A stretch of 64,000 nucleotides of DNA from Massilia eburnea (GTDB taxonomy: Bacteria; Pseudomonadota; Gammaproteobacteria; Burkholderiales; Burkholderiaceae_D). Position 1 is the first letter of the stretch. Every line of letters begins with the position of its first letter. Below the pieces are notes generated by a model. The model was given only the letters and a program-made list of their open reading frames with translations. It did not search any database and had not been told where the DNA came from. A program made the position numbers and the translations under genes. Where the stretch lies: NCBI RefSeq assembly GCF_009720745.1, contig NZ_WNKX01000002.1:1-64000 (forward strand), in the 5' to 3' direction. This document shows, piece after piece, positions 35,752 to 45,800 of this stretch.

Positions 35752-35765
35752 TTGCCCGGGCCGGG

Positions 35766-35774
35766 TGCTAGAAT
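35766..35774 (+). promoter_or_regulatory. Extended -10 promoter of the serine hydrolase gene
   Basis: TGCTAGAAT is an extended -10 element (TGN followed by TAGAAT) ending 30 bases before the ATG at 35805. No good -35 hexamer is present, as is common for extended -10 promoters. Confidence 0.45.
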
Positions 35775-35804
35775 GCAAATTTGGCAACTACTGGATTTGC
35801 TTTC

Positions 35805-37175
35805 ATGCGCCCGACCATTTTGCTGCTTCCCCTCGCCTTAGCCCTTTCCGCTCCCGCCTTCGCCGACAAGCTCGATGACGCCATCTTGGCGGAAATGCAG
35901 CGCAGCCATGTGCCCGGCGTGTCCATCGCCGTTGTCAAAGACGGCAAGATCATTCGGGAACAAGGCTATGGTTTCGCCGACCTCGAGAACAGCGTCAAGG
36001 TCACGCCGGCGACCATGTTCCAGTCAGGCTCGGTCGGCAAGACCTTCACTGCGGCGCTGGTAATGCTGCTGGCGCAAGACGGCAAGCTGTCGCTGGACGA
36101 TCCGATTTCAAAGCACCTGGCCAACACGCCCAAGGCATGGGAAGGCATCACCATCCGCCACTTGCTGACGCACACTTCAGGCCTGGGCGACCCTTACGCC
36201 AAGCTTGACCTGACCAAGGATTACAGCGAAGAAGAGCTGATCGCGCTGGAAGCGCAGATCCCGGTACTGTTTGCGCCGGGCGAAAAATGGTCGTACTCGA
36301 ATATGGGCTACCACCTGCTCGGCTTCATCTGCAACAAGGCAGGCGGCAAATTCTATGGCGACCAGCTGCATGAGCGCATCTTCGCACCGCTGGACATGGG
36401 CACGCGCATCATCAGCGAAGCCGACATCATCCCGCACCGCGCGCGCGGCTACGAACGCAAGGGCGGCCAGACGGTCAACCAGTCCTGGGTGGCGCCGCGC
36501 CTCAATACCACGGCCGACGGGAGCCTGTACCTGACGGCGCGCGACCTGGCCAAATGGGACCTGGCGCTGTACGGCGACAAGGTCCTGCCGGCCAGCGTGC
36601 GCCAGGCCAGCTGGACCCCGGCAAAGCTGAACGACGGCAGCGCCACCAATTATGGCTACGGCTGGCAGCTATTCGACCGCAACGGCCACAAGACCATTGC
36701 GCACGGCGGCGCATGGCAAGGCTTCCGCGCGCAGTTGTACCGCTTTGTGGACGACAGGCTGTCGGTGGTGGTGCTGGCCAATTCCGCGACCGCGCGGCCG
36801 AACAAGCTGGGCGACATCGTTGCCGCCCATTACCTGCCGGCGCTGGCCGTCAAGCCTGTACCGGCGATTGCGGAAACCGAACCTGCGGTCGCCGAGCGCG
36901 TGCGCGCCATGTTCGCCAGCATTGCCGGCGGCAAGCAGCCGGACGGCTTGAGCGCCAAGGTGGCCGAAGCCCTGTCGCCCGAATTCATCAAGATGGTGTC
37001 GGATGATCTGCGCGAATGGGGCGCGCTGCGCAAGGTCGAAGCGCTCTCGCGCAGCACCGATGGCGAAGTGCGCAAGTACAGCTACCGCCTGAACTACACC
37101 AGCGGCGCGATGCTGGTCGACCTCAGCCTGGGCAAGGCCGACCAGGTTGAACAACTGCGCATGCGCCCCGACTGA
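35805..37175 (+). CDS. Secreted serine hydrolase (class C beta-lactamase/D-peptidase fold)
   Basis: This 456-residue penicillin-binding-type hydrolase has a signal peptide (about 1-20). The three active-site motifs are Ser76-x-x-Lys79 (SVGK), Tyr164 in YSN and HGG near residue 303. The domain ends near 350 and a C-terminal ~110-residue domain follows. Relatives are esterases, D-aminopeptidases and beta-lactamase-like proteins; resistance cannot be inferred. The ATG at 35805 starts the signal peptide. The stop directly abuts the stop of the convergent diguanylate cyclase, forming TGATCA. Confidence 0.88.
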   Translation: MRPTILLLPLALALSAPAFADKLDDAILAEMQRSHVPGVSIAVVKDGKIIREQGYGFADLENSVKVTPATMFQSGSVGKTFTAALVMLLAQDGKLSLDDPISKHLANTPKAWEGITIRHLLTHTSGLGDPYAKLDLTKDYSEEELIALEAQIPVLFAPGEKWSYSNMGYHLLGFICNKAGGKFYGDQLHERIFAPLDMGTRIISEADIIPHRARGYERKGGQTVNQSWVAPRLNTTADGSLYLTARDLAKWDLALYGDKVLPASVRQASWTPAKLNDGSATNYGYGWQLFDRNGHKTIAHGGAWQGFRAQLYRFVDDRLSVVVLANSATARPNKLGDIVAAHYLPALAVKPVPAIAETEPAVAERVRAMFASIAGGKQPDGLSAKVAEALSPEFIKMVSDDLREWGALRKVEALSRSTDGEVRKYSYRLNYTSGAMLVDLSLGKADQVEQLRMRPD

Positions 37176-40145
37176 TCATCCTTCCACCCGGTTGCGGCCG
37201 CCGCGCTTGGCGCGGTACAGGGCCTGGTCGGCCCGCACCAGGGCTGCATCGCCCGTGCTTTCAACCGGCTCCAGGCCGGCGATGCCGATGCTGACCGTGA
37301 TGGCGATGGTGCTGCCATTGCGGCCCATCGGCGTATCGGCGATGCGCTGGCGCAGGCGCTCGGCAAAAGCGCGCGCCGCTTCCAGGTCGGCGCCCGGCAG
37401 CAGGATGGCGAATTCCTCGCCGCCCACGCGTCCCAGCATGTCGATCTTGCGCTGCGAGTCGCGCATCAGGCCCGCCAGGTGGCGCAGCACGGCATCGCCC
37501 CAGTCGTGGCCGTGGGCGTCGTTGATATCCTTGAAGTGATCGATGTCGAGCATCAGCACCGCAGCACGGCCGCCGACGTCGCGCTGCAGGCGGGCCTGCT
37601 CGTCTTCCAGGCGCGCCATGAATTCGCGCCGGTTCGGCAGGCCGGTGAGGAAGTCGGTGGTGGCCAGCTGCACCAGTTCCTCATTCATGCGTTTGCGCTC
37701 GGTGATGTCGAGGGTCGAGACGATCACGAAATCCAGCGCCTGTTCGTGGCCCGGCATCACCAGCAGCGTCAGTTCGTTCTGGCGCTCCACGCCGTCCAGC
37801 CGCAGGAAGCTGCCCTCGGCCTGGAACAGATGGGCGCCCTCCTCCATCGCCAGCAGCGCACGGCCGAAAATGGCCATCGCCGACGGGGCGAAATTCTGCG
37901 CCAGGCCAAGCCGGCTTAGCGCCTTATTGGCGGGGTCGGCGCCCACCTGGGCCAGCGCCGCCGAATTGGCGTCGGTGATGCGCACCAGGCTCGCCAGCCG
38001 GTGCAGGTGGCTGGGATTGAACTGCAGCCATTGAGCCACATCTTCCACGCCGGATTCGGCCAACTCCTGCAAGGCGCTGCGCACGGCCGACCAATCCTGC
38101 TGCCACAGCGCCACCGGGGCGTGGTCATACAGGCTGCGGAAGCGCGCTTCGCCGACGCGCAGGGCCTCGGCGCCGCGCGCCTGCTCCACGGCGATGCCGG
38201 CCAGGCTGGCTGCCTGGTCGAGCAAAGCCATATGCGCGACGCTGGGGCGCTGCGGCTCACGGTGGTAGATGGCGAAGGAGCCCAGCACCTTGCCGTTGGC
38301 GCCGTGCACCGGTTCCGACCAGCAGGCGCCCAGGCCGGCCCGCAGCGCCAGTTCGCGGTACGGCGCCCACAGCGGGTCGGTGCTGATGTCTTCCGCAATG
38401 ACGCGGCTGTTGCTGGTGACGGCCTTGCCGCAGGAGCCATTGCCAAAGCCCACGGGCAGGCCGTGAATGGCGTCGTTGAAGAAGGCCGGCAGGCTGGGGC
38501 CGGCCGCCACGATCAGGTGCTTGCCCTCCTCGTCCAGCAGCATCACGCTGCAGATCATGCCGGGGTTGACAGCTTCGATGCCACGCAGCAGGCTGTCCAG
38601 CACTTCCTGCTGCGGCGCGCCGGCGGCCAGCAGTTCCAGCACCTGATGGCGCCCTTCTTCGCGCCGCTCGTTCAGGGTGCGCTCGGTGATGTCGCGGAAG
38701 GACCAGAGCCGCGCCGCTTCGCTGCCCAGGCGCAGCGGGCGCGTGGTCATTTCCAGCACGCGGCCGTCGCGCATCTGCAGGTTGCCCTGGGATTCTTCGT
38801 CGTCCGGCTGGTCGTGGGTACAGGCGCGCAGGAAGGCGTCGGGCTGCTCGAGCTGGCCGGCCATATGGGCCAGCAGGATGGCGCCGTCGTTCTGCCAATC
38901 GAGCTGCTCCGGTACGTTCCACAGCTGGCGGAAGCGGCGGTTGGAATTCAGGATGGCGCCGCGGTAGTTGTCGACCAGGATGCCGTCCACCGTGGAATCG
39001 AGAATACAGCGCAGCACTGCCTGGCTGCCCTGCGCATGTTCGGCCATGGCCAGCAGGGTTTCCTGCCCTTCGCGCAGTTCATCGCCCATGCGGCTGCTGT
39101 CCTCCAGGGCAAGGCGCAGGCGCTGGCGGCTTTCCGCCAGCACGTAGGACAGCAGGGCCAGCAAGCCGCTGAACAGCAGGCCGCCGGCCAGGATGGCGTG
39201 CGGCTTGTCCGACAGCAGGCCGGCCGGTTTCGGCAGCGCGCTGACTTGCAGTGTCCAGCGGCGCCCTGCCAGGCTAAGGCGCTGGACGCTGTGCAGCCGC
39301 TCCGCATTGGCGGTGACGGCCGGCGCGCTGTCGTACATGCGCGCCATGTCGTTGATGTCGTCGCCGTCGTAGATTTCAACGTCCATGCCGCGCTGCGCAT
39401 CGTGGCCCAGGGCCGACATCACGTCATCCATGCGGAACGGTGCATAAACCCAGCCCTTGGCTGCGGCGCGGCGCTGTATCACGGTATAGCGGCCGACACC
39501 GTTCTGGTAGATCGGCAGCGCGATGAGGAAGCCGGCTTGCACCGGCGCGGCCGTCTCCTGTTTCAGCAGCAGCTTGCCGGTCATGGTCGGCAAGCCCGAA
39601 TCGCGCGCCTGCTCGATGGCGGCGCGTCGCACCGGTTCCGACAGTCCGTCATAACCGAAGGCGCGCTGGTTGCTGCTGTCGAACGGCTCAAGATAGACCA
39701 CAGGGGCGTACTGGCTGCGCTGGCCGGGCGGCGTGACCGAGTAGTCGGGAAAGCCTTCCGCCTGCACCGTCGCAATATGCGCCGGCAGCTGCGGCCCGGC
39801 GACCAGGCGCATGAAGCCGATGCCCTGCATGCCGGGGAAATTCTGGCGCAGCTCAAGGCGCTCCACATAGGTGTGGAATTCGTGGCGGTCGACGAAATCG
39901 GAGCTGGCAAACAGGCCCTGCACGCCATACAGGGCCTGGACATAGGCCTGCATGCGCGCTGCGATATTGTTCGCCAGCTCGCGGGCGCGGTATTCAAAGT
40001 CGGCACGGGCGTCGCGTTCGGCGTCGATGCGCGCGCTCCACCAGACGCTGGCCGTGGCGGTCAGGCACAGGCCTGCTACCAGCCCCGCCAGCAAGCGGGG
40101 TTGGAGCAAGCGTTGGAGCGGCGGGCGGGCAGGTGGCCTCTGCAT
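37176..40145 (-). CDS. CHASE-PAS/GAF-GGDEF diguanylate cyclase
   Basis: This 989-residue inner-membrane sensor has a transmembrane helix near 17-36, a periplasmic CHASE domain (about 75-290) and a second helix near 320-340. PAS-like (about 370-485), GAF (about 500-650) and another PAS-like region (about 670-820) follow, then a C-terminal GGDEF domain. The signature is GGEEF near 908, active in this family, with I-site RKID five residues before it. There is no EAL domain, so it should make c-di-GMP only. It lies 49 bases downstream of queC on the same strand and may share its transcript. Confidence 0.9.
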   Translation of the reverse strand: MQRPPARPPLQRLLQPRLLAGLVAGLCLTATASVWWSARIDAERDARADFEYRARELANNIAARMQAYVQALYGVQGLFASSDFVDRHEFHTYVERLELRQNFPGMQGIGFMRLVAGPQLPAHIATVQAEGFPDYSVTPPGQRSQYAPVVYLEPFDSSNQRAFGYDGLSEPVRRAAIEQARDSGLPTMTGKLLLKQETAAPVQAGFLIALPIYQNGVGRYTVIQRRAAAKGWVYAPFRMDDVMSALGHDAQRGMDVEIYDGDDINDMARMYDSAPAVTANAERLHSVQRLSLAGRRWTLQVSALPKPAGLLSDKPHAILAGGLLFSGLLALLSYVLAESRQRLRLALEDSSRMGDELREGQETLLAMAEHAQGSQAVLRCILDSTVDGILVDNYRGAILNSNRRFRQLWNVPEQLDWQNDGAILLAHMAGQLEQPDAFLRACTHDQPDDEESQGNLQMRDGRVLEMTTRPLRLGSEAARLWSFRDITERTLNERREEGRHQVLELLAAGAPQQEVLDSLLRGIEAVNPGMICSVMLLDEEGKHLIVAAGPSLPAFFNDAIHGLPVGFGNGSCGKAVTSNSRVIAEDISTDPLWAPYRELALRAGLGACWSEPVHGANGKVLGSFAIYHREPQRPSVAHMALLDQAASLAGIAVEQARGAEALRVGEARFRSLYDHAPVALWQQDWSAVRSALQELAESGVEDVAQWLQFNPSHLHRLASLVRITDANSAALAQVGADPANKALSRLGLAQNFAPSAMAIFGRALLAMEEGAHLFQAEGSFLRLDGVERQNELTLLVMPGHEQALDFVIVSTLDITERKRMNEELVQLATTDFLTGLPNRREFMARLEDEQARLQRDVGGRAAVLMLDIDHFKDINDAHGHDWGDAVLRHLAGLMRDSQRKIDMLGRVGGEEFAILLPGADLEAARAFAERLRQRIADTPMGRNGSTIAITVSIGIAGLEPVESTGDAALVRADQALYRAKRGGRNRVEG

Positions 40146-40194
40146 ACCACCATATTAGTTTGTTCAGGGCAAAGTAGTTGCCCTATAGAAAAAG

Positions 40195-40926
40195 TCAATC
40201 GGCGCTGGTATCGCGATTGACAGCCAGTGTGGAATGGTACAGGCGGTAGCCGCGCGCGCGCAGTTCGCAGGCTGGACAGGCGCCGCAGCCGTAGCCCCAG
40301 TCGTGCAGGTCGCCACGCTCCCCCTTGTAGCAGGTGTGGGTGTCGGCGCGGATCAGGTCGACCAGCGGCTGGCCGCCAAGCTGCTCGGCCAGTTGCCAGG
40401 TTTGCGCCTTGTCCAGCCACATGAGCGGGGTTTCCAGCTTGTTGCGGGTATCCATGCCCAGGTTGAGGGCCACTTGCAGCGCCTTCATCGTATCGTCGCG
40501 GCAGTCCGGGTAGCCGGAAAAATCGGTTTCGCACATGCCGCCCACCAGCACGCTCAGGCCGCGGCGGTAGGCCAGGGTGGCGGCCACAGTCATGAACAGC
40601 AGGTTGCGGCCGGGGACGAAAGTGTTCGGCAAGCCGTTTTCCTGCATCACGATCTCAATGTCTTCAGTCATGGCCGTCTTCGACAGCTGGGAGATCAGGC
40701 CCAGGTCGACCATATGGTCTTCGCCCAGGCGTGCGGCCCATTCAGGCTTCAATGCGCGCATTTTTTCCAGCACGCCAGGGCGCACGGTCAACTCGATCGC
40801 ATGGCGCTGGCCGTAATCGAAGCCGATGGTTTCGACGCGCGGGTAGCGCTCCAGGGCCCAGGCCAGGCAGGTAGTCGAGTCCTGTCCACCGCTGAACAGG
40901 ACCAGTGCGGCGTCGTTAGTCAGCAT
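40195..40926 (-). CDS. queC: 7-cyano-7-deazaguanine synthase QueC
   Basis: This 243-residue enzyme converts 7-carboxy-7-deazaguanine to preQ0 in queuosine biosynthesis, using ATP and ammonia. The PP-loop SGGQDS is at 12-17, followed by FDYGQRH. The zinc site is at the C-terminus with CYKG and CGACPAC Cys residues. No other queuosine genes are nearby. It diverges from tamA across 105 bases; I looked for a preQ1 riboswitch in that leader and did not find a convincing one. Confidence 0.95.
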   Translation of the reverse strand: MLTNDAALVLFSGGQDSTTCLAWALERYPRVETIGFDYGQRHAIELTVRPGVLEKMRALKPEWAARLGEDHMVDLGLISQLSKTAMTEDIEIVMQENGLPNTFVPGRNLLFMTVAATLAYRRGLSVLVGGMCETDFSGYPDCRDDTMKALQVALNLGMDTRNKLETPLMWLDKAQTWQLAEQLGGQPLVDLIRADTHTCYKGERGDLHDWGYGCGACPACELRARGYRLYHSTLAVNRDTSAD

Positions 40927-41031
40927 CGCAAAATCTTTCTTCTGGTTTTTTTGAAAATCTTAGGGGTACGCCAATTTGGCTGCTGATCCGGTAACATTCG
41001 GTTTCGACATCCAGATCACAGACCACGAATT

Positions 41032-42837
41032 TTGGCACAAACCGGCATAAAAGTATTGAAGGGCCTTGTACTGGGCGGCATCGCCCTGCTGCTGCCCTTG
41101 CTGGCGGCTGCCCAGGATTGGCACTACCAGGTGCGTATCAAGGCGCCCGGCGCACTGGAGTCGCTTCTCGAAGACAACCTGGACCTGGTGCGCTACCGCA
41201 CGAATGCGCGCATGGACCGCGACCAGCTGCAGCGCATGCTGCGTTCTGCGCCCGAACAGGTCAAGACGCTGGTCGCGACTGCCGGTTACTACTCGCCGGA
41301 AGTAAACATCCACCTGGACGAAAGCGAGACGCCGACCGTGACCGTGGACGTGGTGCCGGGCGAACCGGTGCTGGTGGGTGAAGTGGAGATTACGCTGGAG
41401 GGCTTCGCCTCGACCTCGGACACGGCGTTCGACCAGGCCGCACTGAAGGCTGGCTGGACCTTGCCTACTGGCTCGGTATTCCGCCAGGACGATTGGGAAA
41501 AAGCCAAACGCGACATCCTGCGAGCGCTGGTGCAGACACGCTATCCGCGCGCGCAGATGACGGCCAGCGAGGCGGTGGTCGATCCCGACACGCGGCGCGC
41601 GCTGCTGCACATCACGCTCGACAGCGGGCCGGAAATGCGTTTCGGCGAACTGAAGATCGAAGGCTTGCGGCGCTATCCCGAATCGGTGGTGCGCAACCTG
41701 AACCCGATCAAGCCGGGCGACTACTACAGCGAGGCGGCGCTGCAGGCCTACCAGGGCAAGCTGCAGGACACCGGCTATTTCTCCAATGTTGAAGTAAGCG
41801 CCGACCTGTCGTCCGTGGTGGGCGAGCAGATCGATGCAGCCCAGAACAAAGCTGCCGGCGAGCCGCAGCCGATGGCCATGGCCCCGCTGCCCCTGCTGGT
41901 GCGGGTAGTGGAGAACAAGCGCAAAAACGCCAGCGTAGGTATCGGCTTCAGCACCAACACAGGCGCCCGCACCTCGCTCACATACGACGACCTGAACGTG
42001 TTCGGCCTGAAGATGAAAAGCGCGCTGACTTGGGAAACCAAGCGCCAGGCCGCACGCAGCGACTTCTACTTTCCCACCACGCCGGACGGCTACAACGACA
42101 GCTTCGGCGCGCAGCTTGAACGCAAGGACATCGAAGGCGAGATCACGCGCACTGCTTCCGTTGCGGCCAAGCGGGCCTGGGGCACGCCGCTGCTGGAGCG
42201 CAGCGTTTCGCTCGAGTACCTGAACGAGAGCAAGACCGTGAACCGGGTAGTGTCGTCGCACAGCCAGTCCTTGCCGCTCACCTGGGCCTCCACCTGGCGC
42301 AAGGTCGACAACCTGGTGTTCCCGACCAAGGGCTATGTGATCAATGCCACGTTCGGCGGCGCGCTGCTGCCGGTGCTGACAGACGAAAAATTCATCCGCG
42401 CCACGTCGCGCGGCATTACCTACCTGCCGCTGAACGCCAAGTCCACCGTGATCCTGCGGGCGGAATTGGGCGCCCTGGCTTCGGTGCACCAGGAAGGCGT
42501 ACCAACCACCTACCTGTTCCGCGCCGGCGGCGACAACTCGGTGCGCGGCTATGCCTACCAGGAACTGGGCGTGCAGCAGGGCGACGCCACGGTGGGCGGC
42601 CGCTACCTGGCCACCGCCAGCGCCGAATACCAGTACTGGTTCAAGCCGGCCTGGGGCGCCGCGGTGTTCTACGATGCCGGCAATGCCGCCAACTCGCTGG
42701 GCGGCCTGCATCCGAAATCGGGCTACGGTGTTGGTGCGCGCTACAAGAGTCCCGTCGGGCCGATCAACGTCGACGTTGCGTACGGCCACGCCGTGCGCAG
42801 GGTTCGGTTGCACTTCTCGCTGGGGTTCACGTTCTGA
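41032..42837 (+). CDS. tamA: Translocation and assembly module TamA (Omp85 family)
   Basis: This 601-residue outer-membrane protein has a signal peptide (about 1-28), POTRA-like domains (about 30-280) and a 16-strand Omp85 barrel ending in the C-terminal Phe of LHFSLGFTF. The barrel carries the lid-type motif VRGYAYQELG. Together with TamB it helps insert outer-membrane proteins or move phospholipids. The start is annotated at a TTG; there is no clear ribosome-binding site and no in-frame ATG, so the exact start is uncertain. The TGA overlaps the tamB ATG. Confidence 0.92.
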   Translation: MAQTGIKVLKGLVLGGIALLLPLLAAAQDWHYQVRIKAPGALESLLEDNLDLVRYRTNARMDRDQLQRMLRSAPEQVKTLVATAGYYSPEVNIHLDESETPTVTVDVVPGEPVLVGEVEITLEGFASTSDTAFDQAALKAGWTLPTGSVFRQDDWEKAKRDILRALVQTRYPRAQMTASEAVVDPDTRRALLHITLDSGPEMRFGELKIEGLRRYPESVVRNLNPIKPGDYYSEAALQAYQGKLQDTGYFSNVEVSADLSSVVGEQIDAAQNKAAGEPQPMAMAPLPLLVRVVENKRKNASVGIGFSTNTGARTSLTYDDLNVFGLKMKSALTWETKRQAARSDFYFPTTPDGYNDSFGAQLERKDIEGEITRTASVAAKRAWGTPLLERSVSLEYLNESKTVNRVVSSHSQSLPLTWASTWRKVDNLVFPTKGYVINATFGGALLPVLTDEKFIRATSRGITYLPLNAKSTVILRAELGALASVHQEGVPTTYLFRAGGDNSVRGYAYQELGVQQGDATVGGRYLATASAEYQYWFKPAWGAAVFYDAGNAANSLGGLHPKSGYGVGARYKSPVGPINVDVAYGHAVRRVRLHFSLGFTF

Positions 42838-45800
42838 TGGAAACACCACGCAAGCCGCCCGCACCGCCGGTTCCGCCGGCACCGCCGCCGCCGGATGCGC
42901 CGCCAACGCCTGGCGGCCGCAAATGGCTGCGCCGCACGCTGATCGGCGGCGGAGTGACATTGGCCGTGCTGGGCGGTGCCGTTTGGCTGCTGGGGCGCGA
43001 AACCACGTTGCAGCAACTCGTGGCCCAGATTGCCCGTTCCAGCGGCGGACAGATCGTCGTGACGGGCATCAGCGGTTCGCTGTATGGCCGCATGCATATC
43101 GACCACGTCACCTACCGCGACGAATCGAGCGTGCTCACGCTCGACAACATCGACATCAACTGGTCGCCGCTGCAGTATTTCAGCGAAGGCGTGGCGATCA
43201 GCGAACTGCATGTGGTGAAAGCAGAGTCGCGCGCCACTGGACCATCCAAACCCGCCGTGATGCCGGCTTCGATCTCGCCGCCATTCCGCCTGCGCATCAG
43301 CGACGGGCGCGTCAACGCCCTGTCCATCGTCGGGCAGGACGGCAGCCGCACCGAACTGCGCGCCATCAGGCTGCAATTGCTCGGCGACGGCCAACGCTGG
43401 CAGTTGAAGGACGCCAGCGCGGAAACGCCCGTCGGCGCCCTCGCCGCCAACGCCGAAATTTCCACGCTGCGGCCGTACAAACTGAGCGCCACCGCCGCCC
43501 TCGCGCCCATGCCGCCAACACCCGCGCCCGATCCCGGCCTGGTCCAGCGCAGCGCTACGCGACTGGAAATCCTGGCCAGCGGCGACCTGGCGCAACTGAA
43601 ACTGGACGTCAAAGGCAAATCGAATTACGCCAACGGCGAGGGCACACTGATGCTGGCGCCTTTCGACGGCCTGCCCCTGCGCAGCCTCCGCCTGCAGGCG
43701 CACGACGTCGATCCTTCGCGCTTCGACCCCGCCTGGCCGAAAGCAGCCGTCGACCTTGCGCTGGACGCCGCCATCAACGGCGACAAGCTGTCCGGCAAGC
43801 TGAGCGCCACAAACCGCAGCGCGCCTGGCCCGCTCGACCAGCAAAAGCTGCCCTTGCACAGCGCTGCGGCCCAACTGGGCGGCACGCTGGATCATGCCTT
43901 CCTCAGCGGCATGCTGATCGACCTGGGTGAAGCAGGCAGGTTCACCGGCGCCGGCGCACTACATCGCCTGCCGAAAGATGGCGGCATCGATACCGCCACC
44001 CTGCGCCTGCATACCGACCGCCTCGACTTGCGCGGCCTGCACAGCGCTGCTATCCGCACCGCCATTGCCGGCGACATCAGCGCCGAAACGAAAGGCAGGC
44101 AGCACACCCTGCGCGCCGCGCTTGGCGAAGGCAAGCTGCGCCTCGACGCCCACGCCACGCTGCAGGACTTGCTGCTGACGGTGCATCAGGCCCGCCTCAG
44201 CGCCGGGCAGGGCAGCATCGCCGCCACCGCCCAGGCCAGCCTGAAAGAGGACAAAGCATTCAAAGCCAGCGCCACGGTGAAGCGCTTCGACCCTGCCGCC
44301 CTTGGCGATTTCCCGTCGGCCGACCTGAATGCCGAATTGCAGGCCAACGGCAAACTGGCGCCCGACTGGCGCGCCAACGCCGAGCTGGCGCTACAGCCCA
44401 GCAAATTGATGGGGCAAGCGCTGTCCGGCAGCGTCAAACTGGCCGCCGACGCCCAGCATATCTCCGGCATCGACGCCCGCCTCGCCTTCGCCCGCAACAA
44501 CGCCAGCGCCAAAGGCGCATTCGGCGCGGCCAGCGACAAGCTCGAATGGCAGCTCGACGCCGCCCAACTTTCAGCGCTCAATCCGCAGCTGCAAGGCAGC
44601 GCCACTGCCAGCGGCATCCTGAGCGGGGGCTACAAAGATCCGCGCACCAGCTTCAACGCCGAAGCGCGCGCGCTGGCCTACCTGCCCCCGGCAGGCGGCC
44701 AGCGCAATGCGGCCACGACACCAGCCGCGGCGCCTGCGCGCTCCGACAGTGTGATCCGCACCAGCGGCGAAGTGGCGCTCTCCGGCGCCATGGACGTCAA
44801 GCTGGAGGGCAGCGCCAGCCGGCTCAATCCTGCCAGCTTCGGCGCACCAGTGAGCGGCAATGTCAACGCCGATTTCAGCGCAACGCTGCGCGCCAGCGCC
44901 GACTGGCTGGCCAATGCCGACATCCGGCTCCAGCCCGCATCCACGCTGGGCAATGCAGCGCTGAGCGGCCACGCGAAGTTTGCCGCCGCCCCTGGCCGCG
45001 TGCAGGACAGCGACATCGACTTGCACCTGGGCCCCAACCTGCTGCAAGCCAAGGGCTCCATCGGTAAACCGCAAGACCGCGTCGACTGGAAGCTGGACGC
45101 GCCGCAATTAGCCGTGCTCGGAAGCGGCTGGTCCGGCAGCTTGCGCGGCAGCGGTTATACAAGCGGCGGCAATAGCGCTGGCAATAGCAGCGGCAGCGGA
45201 CGTCGCCGCAATGGCGGAAACGGAAGCGAGATCGTGCTGCCCACCCTCAGCGCCACGCTGGACGGCGCCTTCCTGCGCTTGCCCGGCCAGCGCGAAATTT
45301 CGACCATCAAAGGCAGCGCCACCATCGGCGCAGCCTTCGCGCCGGACGACCCGCTGCAAGCCGACCTGACGATCACGGGCCTGAACATCCCAGGCCTCCA
45401 GCTCGACCGCCTGCGCCTGCAAGCCAGCGGCACCGCAGGCAACCACACCCTGCAACTGGCCGCCGCCAATCCCGACTTCGACGCCGCCACCAGAATGCAT
45501 GGCAGCTTTGCCGCAGACAGCTGGAGCGGCAGCATAGATTCCCTGCAAAACAAGGGCCGCTTCGCCCTCGCCCTGCAAGCGCCTGCAGCGCTGCGCATTG
45601 CAGGGCGCAAAGGCGAAGGCATCGCCGGCCTCGCCCATCCGGAGCAGCTCGCGCTGGGCAGTGCAACCATCGGCATGCCCGAAGGCCGCCTGCGCATCGA
45701 CGTGCTCGAAAAGGATGGCCTGCGCTGGCGCAGCAAGGGCAGCGCCGCCGGCGTGAATGCCGGCTACCTGGCGCAGTTGTCGGAAACCTGGCGCCGCAAC

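Noticed and set aside
40927-41031. preQ1 riboswitch before queC
   Set aside because: The leader has A-rich stretches and a CCCCTAAG segment but not the conserved preQ1-I or preQ1-II pattern; calling it would be a guess.
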